Source: Ciona intestinalis
Lineage: Eukaryota; Chordata; Ascidiacea; Phlebobranchia; Cionidae
Length of the DNA stretch: 64,000 nt
Assembly: GCF_000224145.3 (NCBI RefSeq)
Contig: NC_020172.2
Location: 6,061,160-6,125,159 of the forward strand
Direction: 5' to 3'
A program made the translations under genes and the position numbers. The notes beneath the pieces were generated by a model, which saw nothing but the letters and a program-made list of their open reading frames with translations, ran no database searches and was not told the origin of the DNA. This document shows, piece after piece, positions 33,901-45,400 of this stretch (within the stretch, counting starts at the first letter, position 1; each line of letters opens with the position of its first letter).

Positions 33901-36087
33901 TTAATGAGACACAGCGCCATCTCGCGGTTGTCATTATCCACAGCAGCCACCAGTGGTGTCTCTAGAGTGTTCCGCCCAATGTTAGGATCCGCCTTCGTAT
34001 TATTAAGTCATTGATGCAGCAATATTTACAGAATTATACACCCGCATTCTCATAGCACTCCACATTCACCCACCTCATACTCAATAAGTTTCTTCGCCGC
34101 TCTGACCTTTGAGTGGATTGCAGCTAAGTAAAGGGGAGTTTCCCCGTTTGTGTTGGTAGAATTCACGAGATCGGGAAATGCCCTGAATACGTCATTATTA
34201 TATGACGTAATATAACATCAATAAAATCAATCACCCTTAAAGTTAGTTACATATCCGCATAAACAAGTTACATTCACACGCCCACTAACTTGAGCAAAGC
34301 TTCCAAACAATAATCGTGACCTTTTCGCACGGCTGCGTGTAGAGGTGACGTCACACGCCCCCATGACGTCACAAGGCATTGTATATATTCTTTGTTACGT
34401 ACCAATAACGCGTTCTTCACTTCGCAACAATCGGTTTTCAGCGTCGGTCGCGGCCTGCGTAATATCCGGGTAATTATATACGTCATGCATACGTCATATG
34501 ATATGACGTCATCCTACTTACGGGGAACCCCCTCCAATAGACATCGACCTACGTAACATCGATTGTGGTGACGTATCAGTGTACGTGTATGACGTACTCG
34601 GTGACGCAACCTACGTATTTGTGACGTCACAACAGAATAATGATGTGATTATTACGTCATATTTACCCCTATTGTGTTGGACCTCGTGTACGCGGTCGAG
34701 CGACTGCTGCGTGTTTGATCTTTACCGCCACCACGCGAAGACTCATCTTCACTAGCGCCATCTTCCGACTCATCACTTATGCCACCTAGCGATTCCTCCA
34801 AACTTTGCAGAAGAGCCAACCTGAATGAATGGGTGTGTCATATTTATTCTTCCTTGGTGGGGCAGCGACAGTCATTACAACACGGGTGTTTATTTCATAC
34901 ACCTCTTGTCCACTTACAAGTTACCACGTATGCAACTTATTTATCCTCACATGGCAGGGCAACGACAGTCGTTATAACACGGGTGTTCTGTTTCATACAC
35001 CTCGTGCACGCTTACAAGTTACCACATATGTAACTTATTTACCCTCGCGTGGCGGGGCAACAACAGTCGTTATAACACGGGTGTTCTGTTTTATACACCT
35101 CGTGCTCGCTTACGAGTTACCATGTATGTTACTTTGTGAGAGATTGTTTTTTATTGATTTTCATATTTTTTCTTATAAACAACCTCAATTGTCTTTCTTC
35201 CTCTTGTATTGTTATTGGAAACAATCGAATATTGTCGTCCATTGTTACAAACAATCAGTTAAACAATGTAAATCGAGAACTTATAAATCAGGTTTTCGCT
35301 GAACAAAAAAGTGTTAAAACAACAAACAAAGAAATATTTACGCTGAACTACGCTGAACTACGCTGAACTACGCTGAACTACGCTGAACTACGCTGAACTA
35401 CGCTGAACTACGCTGAACTACGCTGATCTACGCTGGCCTACGTTGATCTGCGCTGTACAAGGCTGGGTAGATATTTCTTTGTTTGTTCTTTTTATACGAC
35501 TCGTGTCTCTACGCAAATTTTTCTTTCAATTACATCTTAATCTGTTTTAATTCATTTTAAATATTTGCAACCCACTGTGAGTTGTTTCTTACAAGCTTTA
35601 ACAGCCACGTTTTTAACCAAACGCTTTTTCATTTATTTTTTCCGTAGCGTGTTTTAACGATTGTCTTTCCGTTCCCTCCCTATGTTAATTAATACGATAA
35701 TTGTCATTGTAATCGAAGAAATAAGTTCTGTTGTCAAGGTCAGATTAATTAAAACAACGAAGTGAAGGGAATTAGCTGCAAAACGACAATCGTTAAAATA
35801 AGCTACGAATAAAAATAAAATCATGGCTATAAACGTAATCTGCACTAAACTTTTGCAAGCCTCAAATTGCTTTAACTAAAATTCTCGTCATCGCTTTATA
35901 TATTCCAACTTTCGCTGATTTTCGTTTCCTTTGTTACGAACTGTCTTCCAGATCTAAACACAGAGCATGTTATGACGTAACAATGCCAAAGTGAGAGGTC
36001 GTCTTTGTTTCGTCACTGTTGCATTATCACGTGATAATTAGTAAGCGACAGAAATAGAACGCGATACCTCCGTGTGTTGGTAAACAT
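30921..36087 (-). CDS. ankyrin repeat and SOCS box protein, ASB2/14/15/18-like, 14 exons
   Basis: Minus-strand exons: 36087-36068, 34820-34667, 34610-34522, 34454-34290, 34182-34074, 33992-33834, 33593-33458, 33165-32991, 32714-32547, 32464-32359, 32153-32006, 31717-31671, 31410-31278, 31066-30921; 584 residues, the length of ASB14/ASB15. ASB proteins are substrate receptors of Cullin-5 E3 ligases. A Ser/acidic N-terminus (LALLQSLEESLGGISDESED) precedes about ten ankyrin repeats (SPLHAAVRKGHDYCLEALLK, GETPLYLAAIHSKVRAAKKL, LHEAVYRGHTQVLELLLAKG, SPLYEACKEGHVDCVIRLLR, SPVHSAAKGDNIEILEMLI). TALFFAVYNDSEEATEILLE and PLLVAVSHSQYNMADLLMTY are typical of the ASB2/14/15/18 group. The SOCS box is PRSLLHLCRLKIRHLLG (about 538-554), ending LPLPRPLTDYLTY. 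The 20-base first exon (MFTNTR) is inferred from phase and a good donor and is the weakest part. Confidence 0.86.
32165..32182 (+). repeat. G18 homopolymer next to an ASB acceptor
   Basis: Eighteen consecutive G on the plus strand, i.e. a C18 polypyrimidine tract in the transcript, 12 bases upstream of the acceptor of the exon 32153-32006. Its length is likely unstable in assembly. Confidence 0.9.
33603..33830 (-). repeat. SINE-like dispersed element, reverse orientation, in an ASB intron
   Basis: Contains in order (plus strand) the 98-bp unit core (ATAACACGGGTGTTCTG, GTTACCACGTATGTAAC), GGTGATTGTTTTTATGTATG, ACCCATTAGTGACCACTGGG and GTGTCTTGCCCAAGGACACA. Other clear copies are at 12240-12435, 22570-22665, 26105-26255, 32190-32350, 50500-50640 and 55262-55520 (reverse), and 25245-25335, 41925-42136, 52010-52170, 54235-54670, 57430-57560 and 61235-61350 (forward). 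Confidence 0.75.
34331..34680. promoter_or_regulatory. cluster of CRE-like TGACGTCA palindromes in the ASB gene
   Basis: Full TGACGTCA palindromes occur at about 34347, 34363, 34505 and 34622, with related ACGTCA or TGACGTA variants between. Some overlap exons. TGACGTCA is the consensus for CREB/ATF bZIP factors, but the density here more likely reflects the repeat family seen elsewhere as TGATGTCA/TGACATCA. Confidence 0.5.
34833..35135 (-). repeat. three 98-bp units in ASB intron 1
   Basis: Three copies of the unit with GTTACCACGTATGTAACTTA, CATGGCGGGGCAACGACAG and TATAACACGGGTGTTCTG, spaced about 98 bases. The open frames through it are by-products of the repeat. Confidence 0.8.
35336..35462. 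repeat. decamer minisatellite TACGCTGAAC
   Basis: Nine exact copies of the 10-base unit TACGCTGAAC, followed by diverging copies (CGCTGATCTA, CGCTGGCCTA, CGTTGATCTG, CGCTGTACAA), in the long first intron of the ASB gene. Confidence 0.9.
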
Positions 36088-36479
36088 GGTATCTAAGATG
36101 TTAATTGTGACGAGAAATAATAATTGTGACGAAACACAGACGATTGACCCGTATCATCAAATTCCAAAACACGACGATTAAAAAAATCTTTCTAATTTTG
36201 GTAAAAAACATAAAAACGAAATAAAAAAGCAACATTTTACAAAATCTGCCATTTTAATGTCCAATAAAATTTTAGTTTTTAATTTGCATAACTTTTAGCA
36301 GGTGTAGTAATCATAGAAATCGAATTTTGTAAATTTTGTTCCATCCGCATGGTGGTGTAGTTGGTAACCATGGAAACAAGTAATCGGAAATTTTGTTTCA
36401 ACTTTTATTAAGTTTGTGTTAAAGTTACAGCAGTTAAAGTTAATGAATATTTGATTAATTAATTGTTTATTGTTTCGCG
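36088..36479. promoter_or_regulatory. divergent promoter region ASB / DNAH6
   Basis: Only 392 bases separate the inferred ASB start (36087, minus) from the DNAH6 start (36480, plus), so the stretch should carry a shared or back-to-back promoter. It is AT-rich and has no TATA box in a clear position. GGTAACCATGGAAAC (36364), resembling an RFX X-box half-site pair as found upstream of ciliary genes, lies 116 bases before the DNAH6 ATG. Confidence 0.5.
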
Positions 36480-39400
36480 ATGGCCGAATCAAAGATCGGC
36501 TACGGTCGAAATCAAAGAAATGACGTCATGAGTAGGGCGACAACGATTCAAAGTCATCGTCCAACGACTGGTTAGTTGTTTACAAAATTTTCGAACATTT
36601 TTTAAGTTTTATTAAAGTTTAATAAATTGTTTGAAACCTGTCTGTAAAATTATGTCGTATACATTACGAAATGGTTTCACTCAATATTATATAAAGTCGT
36701 TTATTTTTCTTTGCCGACGAAATGTTTTATTTTGCAACATTGTAAGATCTGGGAATACTTGAATACCATGTAAGTTGGAATACAAGTCTGCTGTGTGCAA
36801 TTTCAAATACCGGCAGTAGTAAAGATCCTGGGGGGGGAATTTTTTATTCTGAATAAATTTTTGTAGATTTTGCACAAATTAAAAAAAAATTTAACTTAGA
36901 GTCATAACATTTATGGTTTTTGACCAAAGTATATTTGTTACAGGCGCATCAGAGATAGTAATCCCCCACAATGCAGTTGATGAAGAGAAACTACGTGCAC
37001 GATTGGTGTCACGTGCGCCCATGCAGGCCCCTTCGTACAATTCGGCGACGTTGGGCTTGAGGCGCGTTACCAAAGCACAACTCGCGACAAAGGAACGCGA
37101 GAAATCGGTCAAACTTGAACCTTTGGTGGGTGGAATGATGTTTCTATGTTTGAGGTGGAATGGTGTTTCTATGTTTGAAGTGGAATGGTGTTTCTATGTT
37201 TGAAGTGGAATGGTGTTTCTATGTTTGAAGTGGAATGGTGTTTCTATGTTTGAAGTGGAATGGTGTTTCTATGTTTGAAGTGGAATGGTGTTTCTATGTT
37301 TGAAGTGGAATGGTGTTTCTATGTTTGAAGTGGAATGGTGTTTCTATGTTTAAAGTGGAATGGTGTTTCTATGTTTGAAGTGGAATGGTGTTTCTATGTT
37401 TAAAGTGGAATGGTGTTTCTATGTTTGAAGAAACTTTCCCACACTTTTTACTGATAGCGTGTTTAACGACTGTCATTTTGCTGCTAATCCCATTCTCTTC
37501 ATTCGGTTTAATTAATTTGTTCTTCGCTGTCGTATGCAAACAAATAAACTATGTTGATTTTATTCGTCCCTCCCTCCCCAGCCCACCCTGGCCACCTTCC
37601 AAGCCCACAACCAACCCAGTTACATCCAGGAGCAAAACAGACGTGCCATCTTGAACCAGATGCGCCTCCCACAACCCCCCTCTGTTGCCAAGTCAACGGG
37701 GGTCATGGGAACCACGTTGTCACGGAAACGATCGGCAACAGTGGGTGCGACGATCGGACGATCGCTCGGAAGTGCTGACGATAAATTGGTGAATAGCGAT
37801 TGTTACTCAGCATTTTCTTGATGACTTAGCATTTTTTTATGATTTACCATTTTTGAATATTTTAATTTAATTTATTTAAGTTTTGTTGATATTTCTTCAC
37901 AATCTATTCAAAAATATAAATAAGATTTCTATTATTTTATATTTGACTTTCCGTATAAAATAATATATTATATTTATATATATATAATGTTTCTATGTAC
38001 CTATTTAAGGACCCCCCCCCCCCCCCTATCGCAGGTGCTTCCCCCTCTTACCCCTAAAATATCGAAAACGGAGCCCCCACAAAAGCCCCACCACCCCAGA
38101 GCCCTCACAATGGACACAGCGTTAATCTACCGGCTCACCCTTGAGGAAATATTAGCGGCAGATATCCGGGATCCGCTTCAGATCACGAGGATTGTGAAGG
38201 AAAAGTAAGATACGTGTTTCTATGTTTTGTGCGGCATTCGGTGAACAAGTTTTATTATTTCTATTTGTTTCTATACGTTTACGTTCTTACGTGTGTGTTG
38301 TGTTTAAAGTCATGAAAATGGAATATTGGATATTATTATGTATTTATGTGTTTAGGAAATGGTCTTTTTATTTTATTTATATATTATTTCACTGTATTTA
38401 TGTTTTTCTGTGTCTGTTCAATATTTCTATGCATTCTTACACTACTTGTATTTATATACTATTTCCATGAATTTATATATTATTTCCATATAACTAATAT
38501 AACATTTCTATGTCCCCAGTCGCAGAATTGGATTCTTGTATCTCACGCCTCGTGTGGACAGATCGTCGAACGACTACTCCCCATATAACTTACGTATCGT
38601 AACGCATGATTGCATTAACGCGGACGACTACTTGACCGTGAGTTCGCAGGGCGTGACGCGCGTGCAGGGAGGCGAAACGGAGTTCACTGAACTGGAACGA
38701 TGGGAACAGGAGTATAGGTGATGTCATAATGCTGATTGTGGTTGAATGAATGTTGTATGGAGCGTATTTGATGTCATAACGCTCATTGTTGTGTATCATT
38801 GTGAATGAATGATTCCCGTAAACTTACTCGTAACGGGGCCAAATTTTGTTCAAATCTCAGGTCTTTTCCAATAACCTTACCCATATAGAATTATAGTCAC
38901 ATACATATATAAGAACTGCGAAAATAAATTGGTTGATATATTCCAGATACTACTGTCAACTGACCAGCATTGGAACTTTCAGTTTGTTCAGGAAATGGAA
39001 ATCGTTTGCAGTTTGGAGATTTAATGTTCGACATCATAAAACATCACAGAGGAGGAAAGCTTTGCAGGAGAATCTCTTCTTTTTAAACCCCGTAACTTAT
39101 ATTTGTTTTTACCCATAGCGTGTCCTAAGAACTGTCGTTTTGCTGTCGATTCCCTTCTCTTCGTTGTTTCATTTATTCTGATCTTCGCTAAAGTTATGTT
39201 ATGTTGTAACGGGGGTCGATACCAACCCCCCAAAAACAATATACACCCACCAACTAACCCCCTCCTCCCCGCAGTCCCTCCGCCCCGCCCTCCTCAACGT
39301 GAGGGAGATGTGTTATAGGATCAGCGACATGGGATTATGTAGGATAGAGAAGGGATACACGTACCGTCTTGCACAATTCCGAGACGCGCAATTTCATCAA

Positions 39401-42400
39401 CTTAACGAGGTGCAAGGACGATTGGCCGAGTTCCGCGATCTCATTAAGGAGGTCGTTCGTAGCGCATGCAGGTGACATAGATATCTTATATTAACATAGA
39501 TATCATATATTAGTTTACATTATATAAGAATGTTTGAAAGCCATGTAGATTTTTATTAAAATGCTTGAATTTAAATTTTATTATTCATAAACATAACAGA
39601 CAGTTTTATAAAGAGAATTGTCGTGTACCACTATTATACACCCCATCTAACCCTTATATTTAACCCCAGGACGGCATTATTAGAAGCCGGCTTCACCCCT
39701 GATGATTATTTCTACGATGTGGAAAGCCCGGGGGTGATGGGGTACGGGGAAGATGGCCAACCCATACCAGGTATTCCACATATTTATCTTTGTTTGTTTT
39801 AGTTAAATAATTGCACCTGAATTTCCATACTTTTACCCATAGCGTGTTTTTAATGTTTTGCTGCTAATTCCCTTCTCTTCGTTGTTTTAATAAATTTGAT
39901 ATTTCTACAAACTAATTTCTAAAACTTGATAAATTGTTTATAAGCATATCTGTATATAATTAATACATTGTTCGCACAGGCACTGCTGGTTCATCGATGC
40001 TCGTACAATCACAGATCGAAGATATGTTCGGGGACGCCCCGGATAAAATGACGTACACGGAACAAGCAAACAAACGATCGCATTGTAGACGATTGTCAAG
40101 CTTTATAAGGTATTGTAGTGTCATAATTGTTGGTGTGTTGTCATAATTGTTTGTGTGATGTCATAATTGTTGGTGTGATGTCATAATATTGAATGTGTTA
40201 ATGGATAAATGTAACCTATGGGCAGAAACGCAGTCATTATAACACAGGTGTTCTGTTTCATACACTTCGTGCCCGCTTACAAGTTACCACGTATGTAACT
40301 TATTTATCCTCGCATGGTGGGGCAACGACAGTCGTTATAACACGGGTGTTCTGTTTCATACACCACGTGTCTGCTTACAAGTTACCACGTATGTGACTTA
40401 TTTACCCTCGCATGGTGGGGCAACTACAGTCGTTATACCACGGGTGTTCTGTTTCATACACTTCGTGCCCGCTTACAAGTTACCACGTATGTGACTTATT
40501 TACCCTCGCATGGTGGGGCAATGACAGTCGTTATAACACAGGTGTTCTGTTTCATACACTTCGTGCCCGCTTACAAGTTACCACGTATGTAACTTATTTA
40601 TCCTCGCATGGTGGGGCAACGACAGTCGTTATAACACGGGTGTTCTGTTTCATACACCACGTGTCTGCTTACAAGTTACCACGTATGTGACTTATTTACC
40701 CTCGCATGGTGGGGCAACTACAGTCGTTATACCACGGGTGTTCTGTTTCATACACTTCGTGTCCGCTTACAAGTTACCACGTATGTGACTTATTTACCCT
40801 CGCATGGTGGGGCAACAGCAGTCGTTATAACACAGGTGTTCTGTTTCATACACCACGTGTCCGCTTACAAGTTACCATGTATGTAACTTATTTATCCCCG
40901 CATGGTGGGGCAACAGCAGTCGTTATTACACGGGTGTTCTGTTTCATACACCTCGTCCCTGCTTACGTGATACATATGTAACTTTGTAGGTGATTGTTTT
41001 TCATACATGGCTGGCAACTTGTCGAGAGGCTAGCACTATAACCAGTACCCTACATCACCAATTATAACATGGTATCATATGTAACTATGACATAACAATG
41101 TACATTATGACACAGGTTAGCTGATTATTTGATCGTAAACACAATGCACGTGCTGGCCGTCAACTCGGTGTCAACGTTGTTGAATTATTTGACAGAACAA
41201 CTTCAACAAACGCCAACAGAGGAAGAAATATTGAGCTGGGAGGGTGTAAGTGGGGGTTGTGGGGTTAGGGGGGGGGTGGGGTCGGAGGGTTGTGGGATCG
41301 GGGGGTGGGTGTATAGGGGATTAAATACTTAAGCTTAAATAAACGCTTGGGAGGATGTAATTGGGGTAGGGGTTGTTGGGTAACCATGGGTCAATTGACC
41401 CAACATGCGTATGCGGGTTTACCAGTTTTCATTGGTGCTAAGATTTTAAAACTCATTGTGAAAACATTGTGATGTCACACATGATCCTATTATTAAGCTT
41501 CACTTGTAACAAAGACTCATTGTTTTCATTGTTATATAATAATAGATTCATTGTATGCAGATGTCATGTGATATCTGTTTATTTGAGTGATTATAATATG
41601 TTTGTTTTTGTAATGACCATTATTTTAGCAGCCACGCTTTTATTTGACATTTTAACTCAAGTAGTTTTTACCCAAAGCATGTTTTAACGACCGTTGTTTT
41701 GCTGCTCATTTATTTCGTTGTTTTAGTAATTTGATCTTCGCTATCGTATTCGAAGAGATAAATACTAGTATTATGTTTATTTCACAGGATTCCCCGGTTG
41801 AGGAAACGAAAACATCGACCGTTGTCACCGCGGTACCAGGTGTGTAATATATGATGTCTATGTTGGGCTATTTTATCCTCGCTTATTAACTGGTAGCACC
41901 GTAAATGTTTTGAACCTAGAGGATGCTGGATTCAAGGCTCGTCGCTGCCACCATTGTGGTGTCTGTGTTTTTAGGCAAAACACCTTAATTGCTCCAACCC
42001 AGTGGTCCCTAATGGGTTGTCCAGTATTGTCAGCCATTCATTAAAACAATCAACCACAAAGTGGTAACTTGTAATCGGGCACGAGGTGTATGAAACAGAA
42101 CACCCATGTTATAACGACTGTCGTTGCCCCGCCATGCCTCAATAAACAACCCCATCACACCCCCTACTAACCCCATTTACCCCAAGGGGCTGGGGAAGAA
42201 GAAGAAACCCCCGTTTTACCCCCATTATTCTTGACCGAGTTTGACTTGGACGTAACATTGTTGTCGTTTTCACCAAACGTTGATGATTTCCACGAAGCTT
42301 TGCAAGATGTCATTACAAGGTTGGAGGGAAAACATAATAATAATAGCTGAATTTGCATCTTCGATTATGATAACAAAAAACTGGAGGGTTTAGAAAAGCT

Positions 42401-45400
42401 AAAAGACGAGTAGTAATTGTAAAACAACGGTTGTTAAAACACGCTTATCGATAAATTAGAAAGAGGAAATAAAGTTTTGGATGAAAGGCGTGACCGTTAC
42501 ACTTAAGTGTGTTGGCATGAGTATAAGCATGGATGCATACACCACTTAAGTTAATGTTGTAGTTATCTAATGATGTAACTTGCTACCACAGGTTCCAGGA
42601 GACCGTCCTCTCCGTGTCCAACCTCGTTGTTGATTCTTACTTCGATGCTTTTACGCGCCCGATTATCAACAGCAAGTTTGAGGAGAAAACGTGCGGGGAC
42701 GGGCCGTCGTTGTCGGCCATGTTTGATGATGATAGAAATCTTATAAAGCTCATCTCAGACATTAAGGTGGGCATAGAAATCATATATTCATAAAAACAAA
42801 TATAGTTAGTAATATATTTAGGTTGAATATAGAAATAATATAATCAGTTAAAACACAGGTTTGCTCTCGCACAAACTAGCGAATATTTCCTGGGCAAGAC
42901 ACTTTATTTGTTCAACCCAGTGGTCACTAATGGGTTGTCGTCTTAGGATGTGCCTTACTGTAGGACCTCTACCATATAAAAAAGAATAAACATAGAAATA
43001 TAATGATTTAAACATAGAAATAATATGCAGGAGTCGATCAGCAAGGCGTTCCACACGGCCGACTTTTACTCGGAAACTTTGTCGCACTTCCAGGAGTTTT
43101 ATCGCGAGAACGAACTTTTGGACCTCAAGGGGTTGAAGGACGGGGACCATGGGGTGGAGTAAGTTGTGGGGGTTATGTAGGGGGGTAGGGGGTCTCCCTA
43201 ATGCATGACTTAATGTTGCAGAATGTTTATTAAAGGAAGTAAAGTATTGGTATTATAATGCATACTTGGAAAAGTTCTGCATGGGTTAGTAGAGNNNNNN
43301 NNNNNNNNNNNNNNNNNNNNNNNNNNNNNNNNNNNNNNNNNNNNNNNNNNNNNNNNNNNNNNNNNNNNNNNNNNNNNNNNNNNNNNNNNNNNNNNNNNNN
43401 NNNNNNNNNNNNNNNNNNNNNNNNNNNNNNNNNNNNNNNNNNNNNNNNNNNNNNNNNNNNNNNNNNNNNNNNNNNNNNNNNNGTTGTGGGGTTGGTGGGG
43501 GGTTGTGGGGTTGGTGGGGGGGTTATGTGGGGGTTTTATAATGGAGATCCGTCAGTGGATATTATGAATGTAATTTATATAGGTGTAGTAGTGTGGGGTA
43601 ATGGGTGACTGCTGGGTTGGAGCAATTGCTGTTAAGTGTCTTTCCCAAGGACACATACCCAATTTAAACAACCCATAAGTGACCACTTTGTCGCTAAGAT
43701 CCTAAATCATCGCTAATAGCCCCATATACCCCAATCTCATAGAAATCTTATATTTAGATTTTTCTCTGAATCATTGGAGCGTTACAACAGCCAACACAAG
43801 TCCGCGGTTACCATCGGCAACAAGAGAGCAATCGGGATGTTGTTCGTTGACGCAACGCAACTGAAAGCAAAACTGATCCCTAACCCCCTCCGGTGTCTTG
43901 ATGTAAGATATCTATGTTGAAACTGTTGCACCATATCGCACTGGTTTTTAAACTATTTCTCGGGGAATTTATTTTAAAACCCACGTTAGACGAGAAAAGC
44001 TGTTTAAAAATACAGAACAAGCCTAAGATGTATACGTTTAATTATTATGACATCATTATGACATCACCGATATTATAACATCATCAAATTAACATGACAT
44101 CACCATTATGACATCACAACAGGCGATAAACGACCTCCTACCCCAACTAGCGAAGCGTAAAATGGACGCGATAATATCCGAGGCACAAGACGCCCAGTTC
44201 AAGTTGGAGCTCGTCCCGTCCTCAACCACAGAATTCGTTCAATCGCTGACTTTCCTCGACGAGATACAAGAGAGAATCGAACCACTAGATGAGCTATCGA
44301 GTATCGTCGTGGTGATGTATGACCTCATCGAGAAATATCAAGTCCCAACCCCACCGGAGGATTTCGCTGTTTATAAGGTATTGGGGTTTACATGTGTGGA
44401 AAACGAAAAGTGTTCGGGTATATTGGGCTGTGTGGGTTGTTGTAAAATGTAATATATATAAGGTATTGGGGTGTAGGGGTTGTATTTTCAATAAAAAAAT
44501 AGTTTTGTATAACTATTATCATGGTTGTTTATCATAACAGTNNNNNNNNNNNNNNNNNNNNNNNNNNNNNNNNNNNNNNNNNNNNNNNNNNATATATCAT
44601 TTAGTGGTCGATGTGCTTGCTTAAAATGCTGAAGGTTTTAGGCTCAATGTTTCCACTTATGTCATTGGGAAAGACACTTAACGTTAACTTACATATTAAT
44701 AATAATCATTATGACATCACAGACACTGCGCCCATCCATCCATAACGTTCGTAACGCGATCGACAAAGCTGTATCGGAGCGTGACGCAAACATCGATAAG
44801 TTTTGCACACACATGGATAAAGATATCTCTGAGTTAGGGAAAGAAGTGAAGGCTGTGAAACAAGAGAGTCAGGTTTGTTATTTCTATGGTTGGTATGTTA
44901 TTACTATGGTTGGTATGTTATTACTATGGTTGGTATGTTATTTCTATGGTTGGTATGTTATTTCTATGGTTGGTATGTTATTTCTATTTTAGCATAAATC
45001 AAAATGCATAAAAATTTATTTCATAAAGCAAAGGGGCAAACTTATAAAAACAAGGGGAGACATGGATAGTTAGACACAATCCTGTGAAACAAATCTAACT
45101 TATTGGTTGTAATGTTTACTGATTAATGCAGTGCAGAAAATTCCAAGGTTGGCCTGCCCACCCTGCCACCCCAGGTTTGGCGCCATAAACCAATACTTAA
45201 CTTAACATGCAGGATCCCACAATATTGGACTCAGGATCCGACCACAAGAAGATACAATCCACCATCCAGAAGATGATCGACACAATGGATGATTTACAGA
45301 AACGAGCGTTTCAATATAAGTCGTACCAGAAGCAGTTTAAGGTATTCGTGGTTTTGAGTGTGAAGGGGTTTTTGATTTTAGATGAATGTAGCTTGCCTTG

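Noticed and set aside
43159-43757. Missing DNAH6 exon in the 188-N gap
   Set aside because: Exons 43031-43158 and 43758-43902 join in frame and give continuous family sequence ([17 protein letters not shown]).
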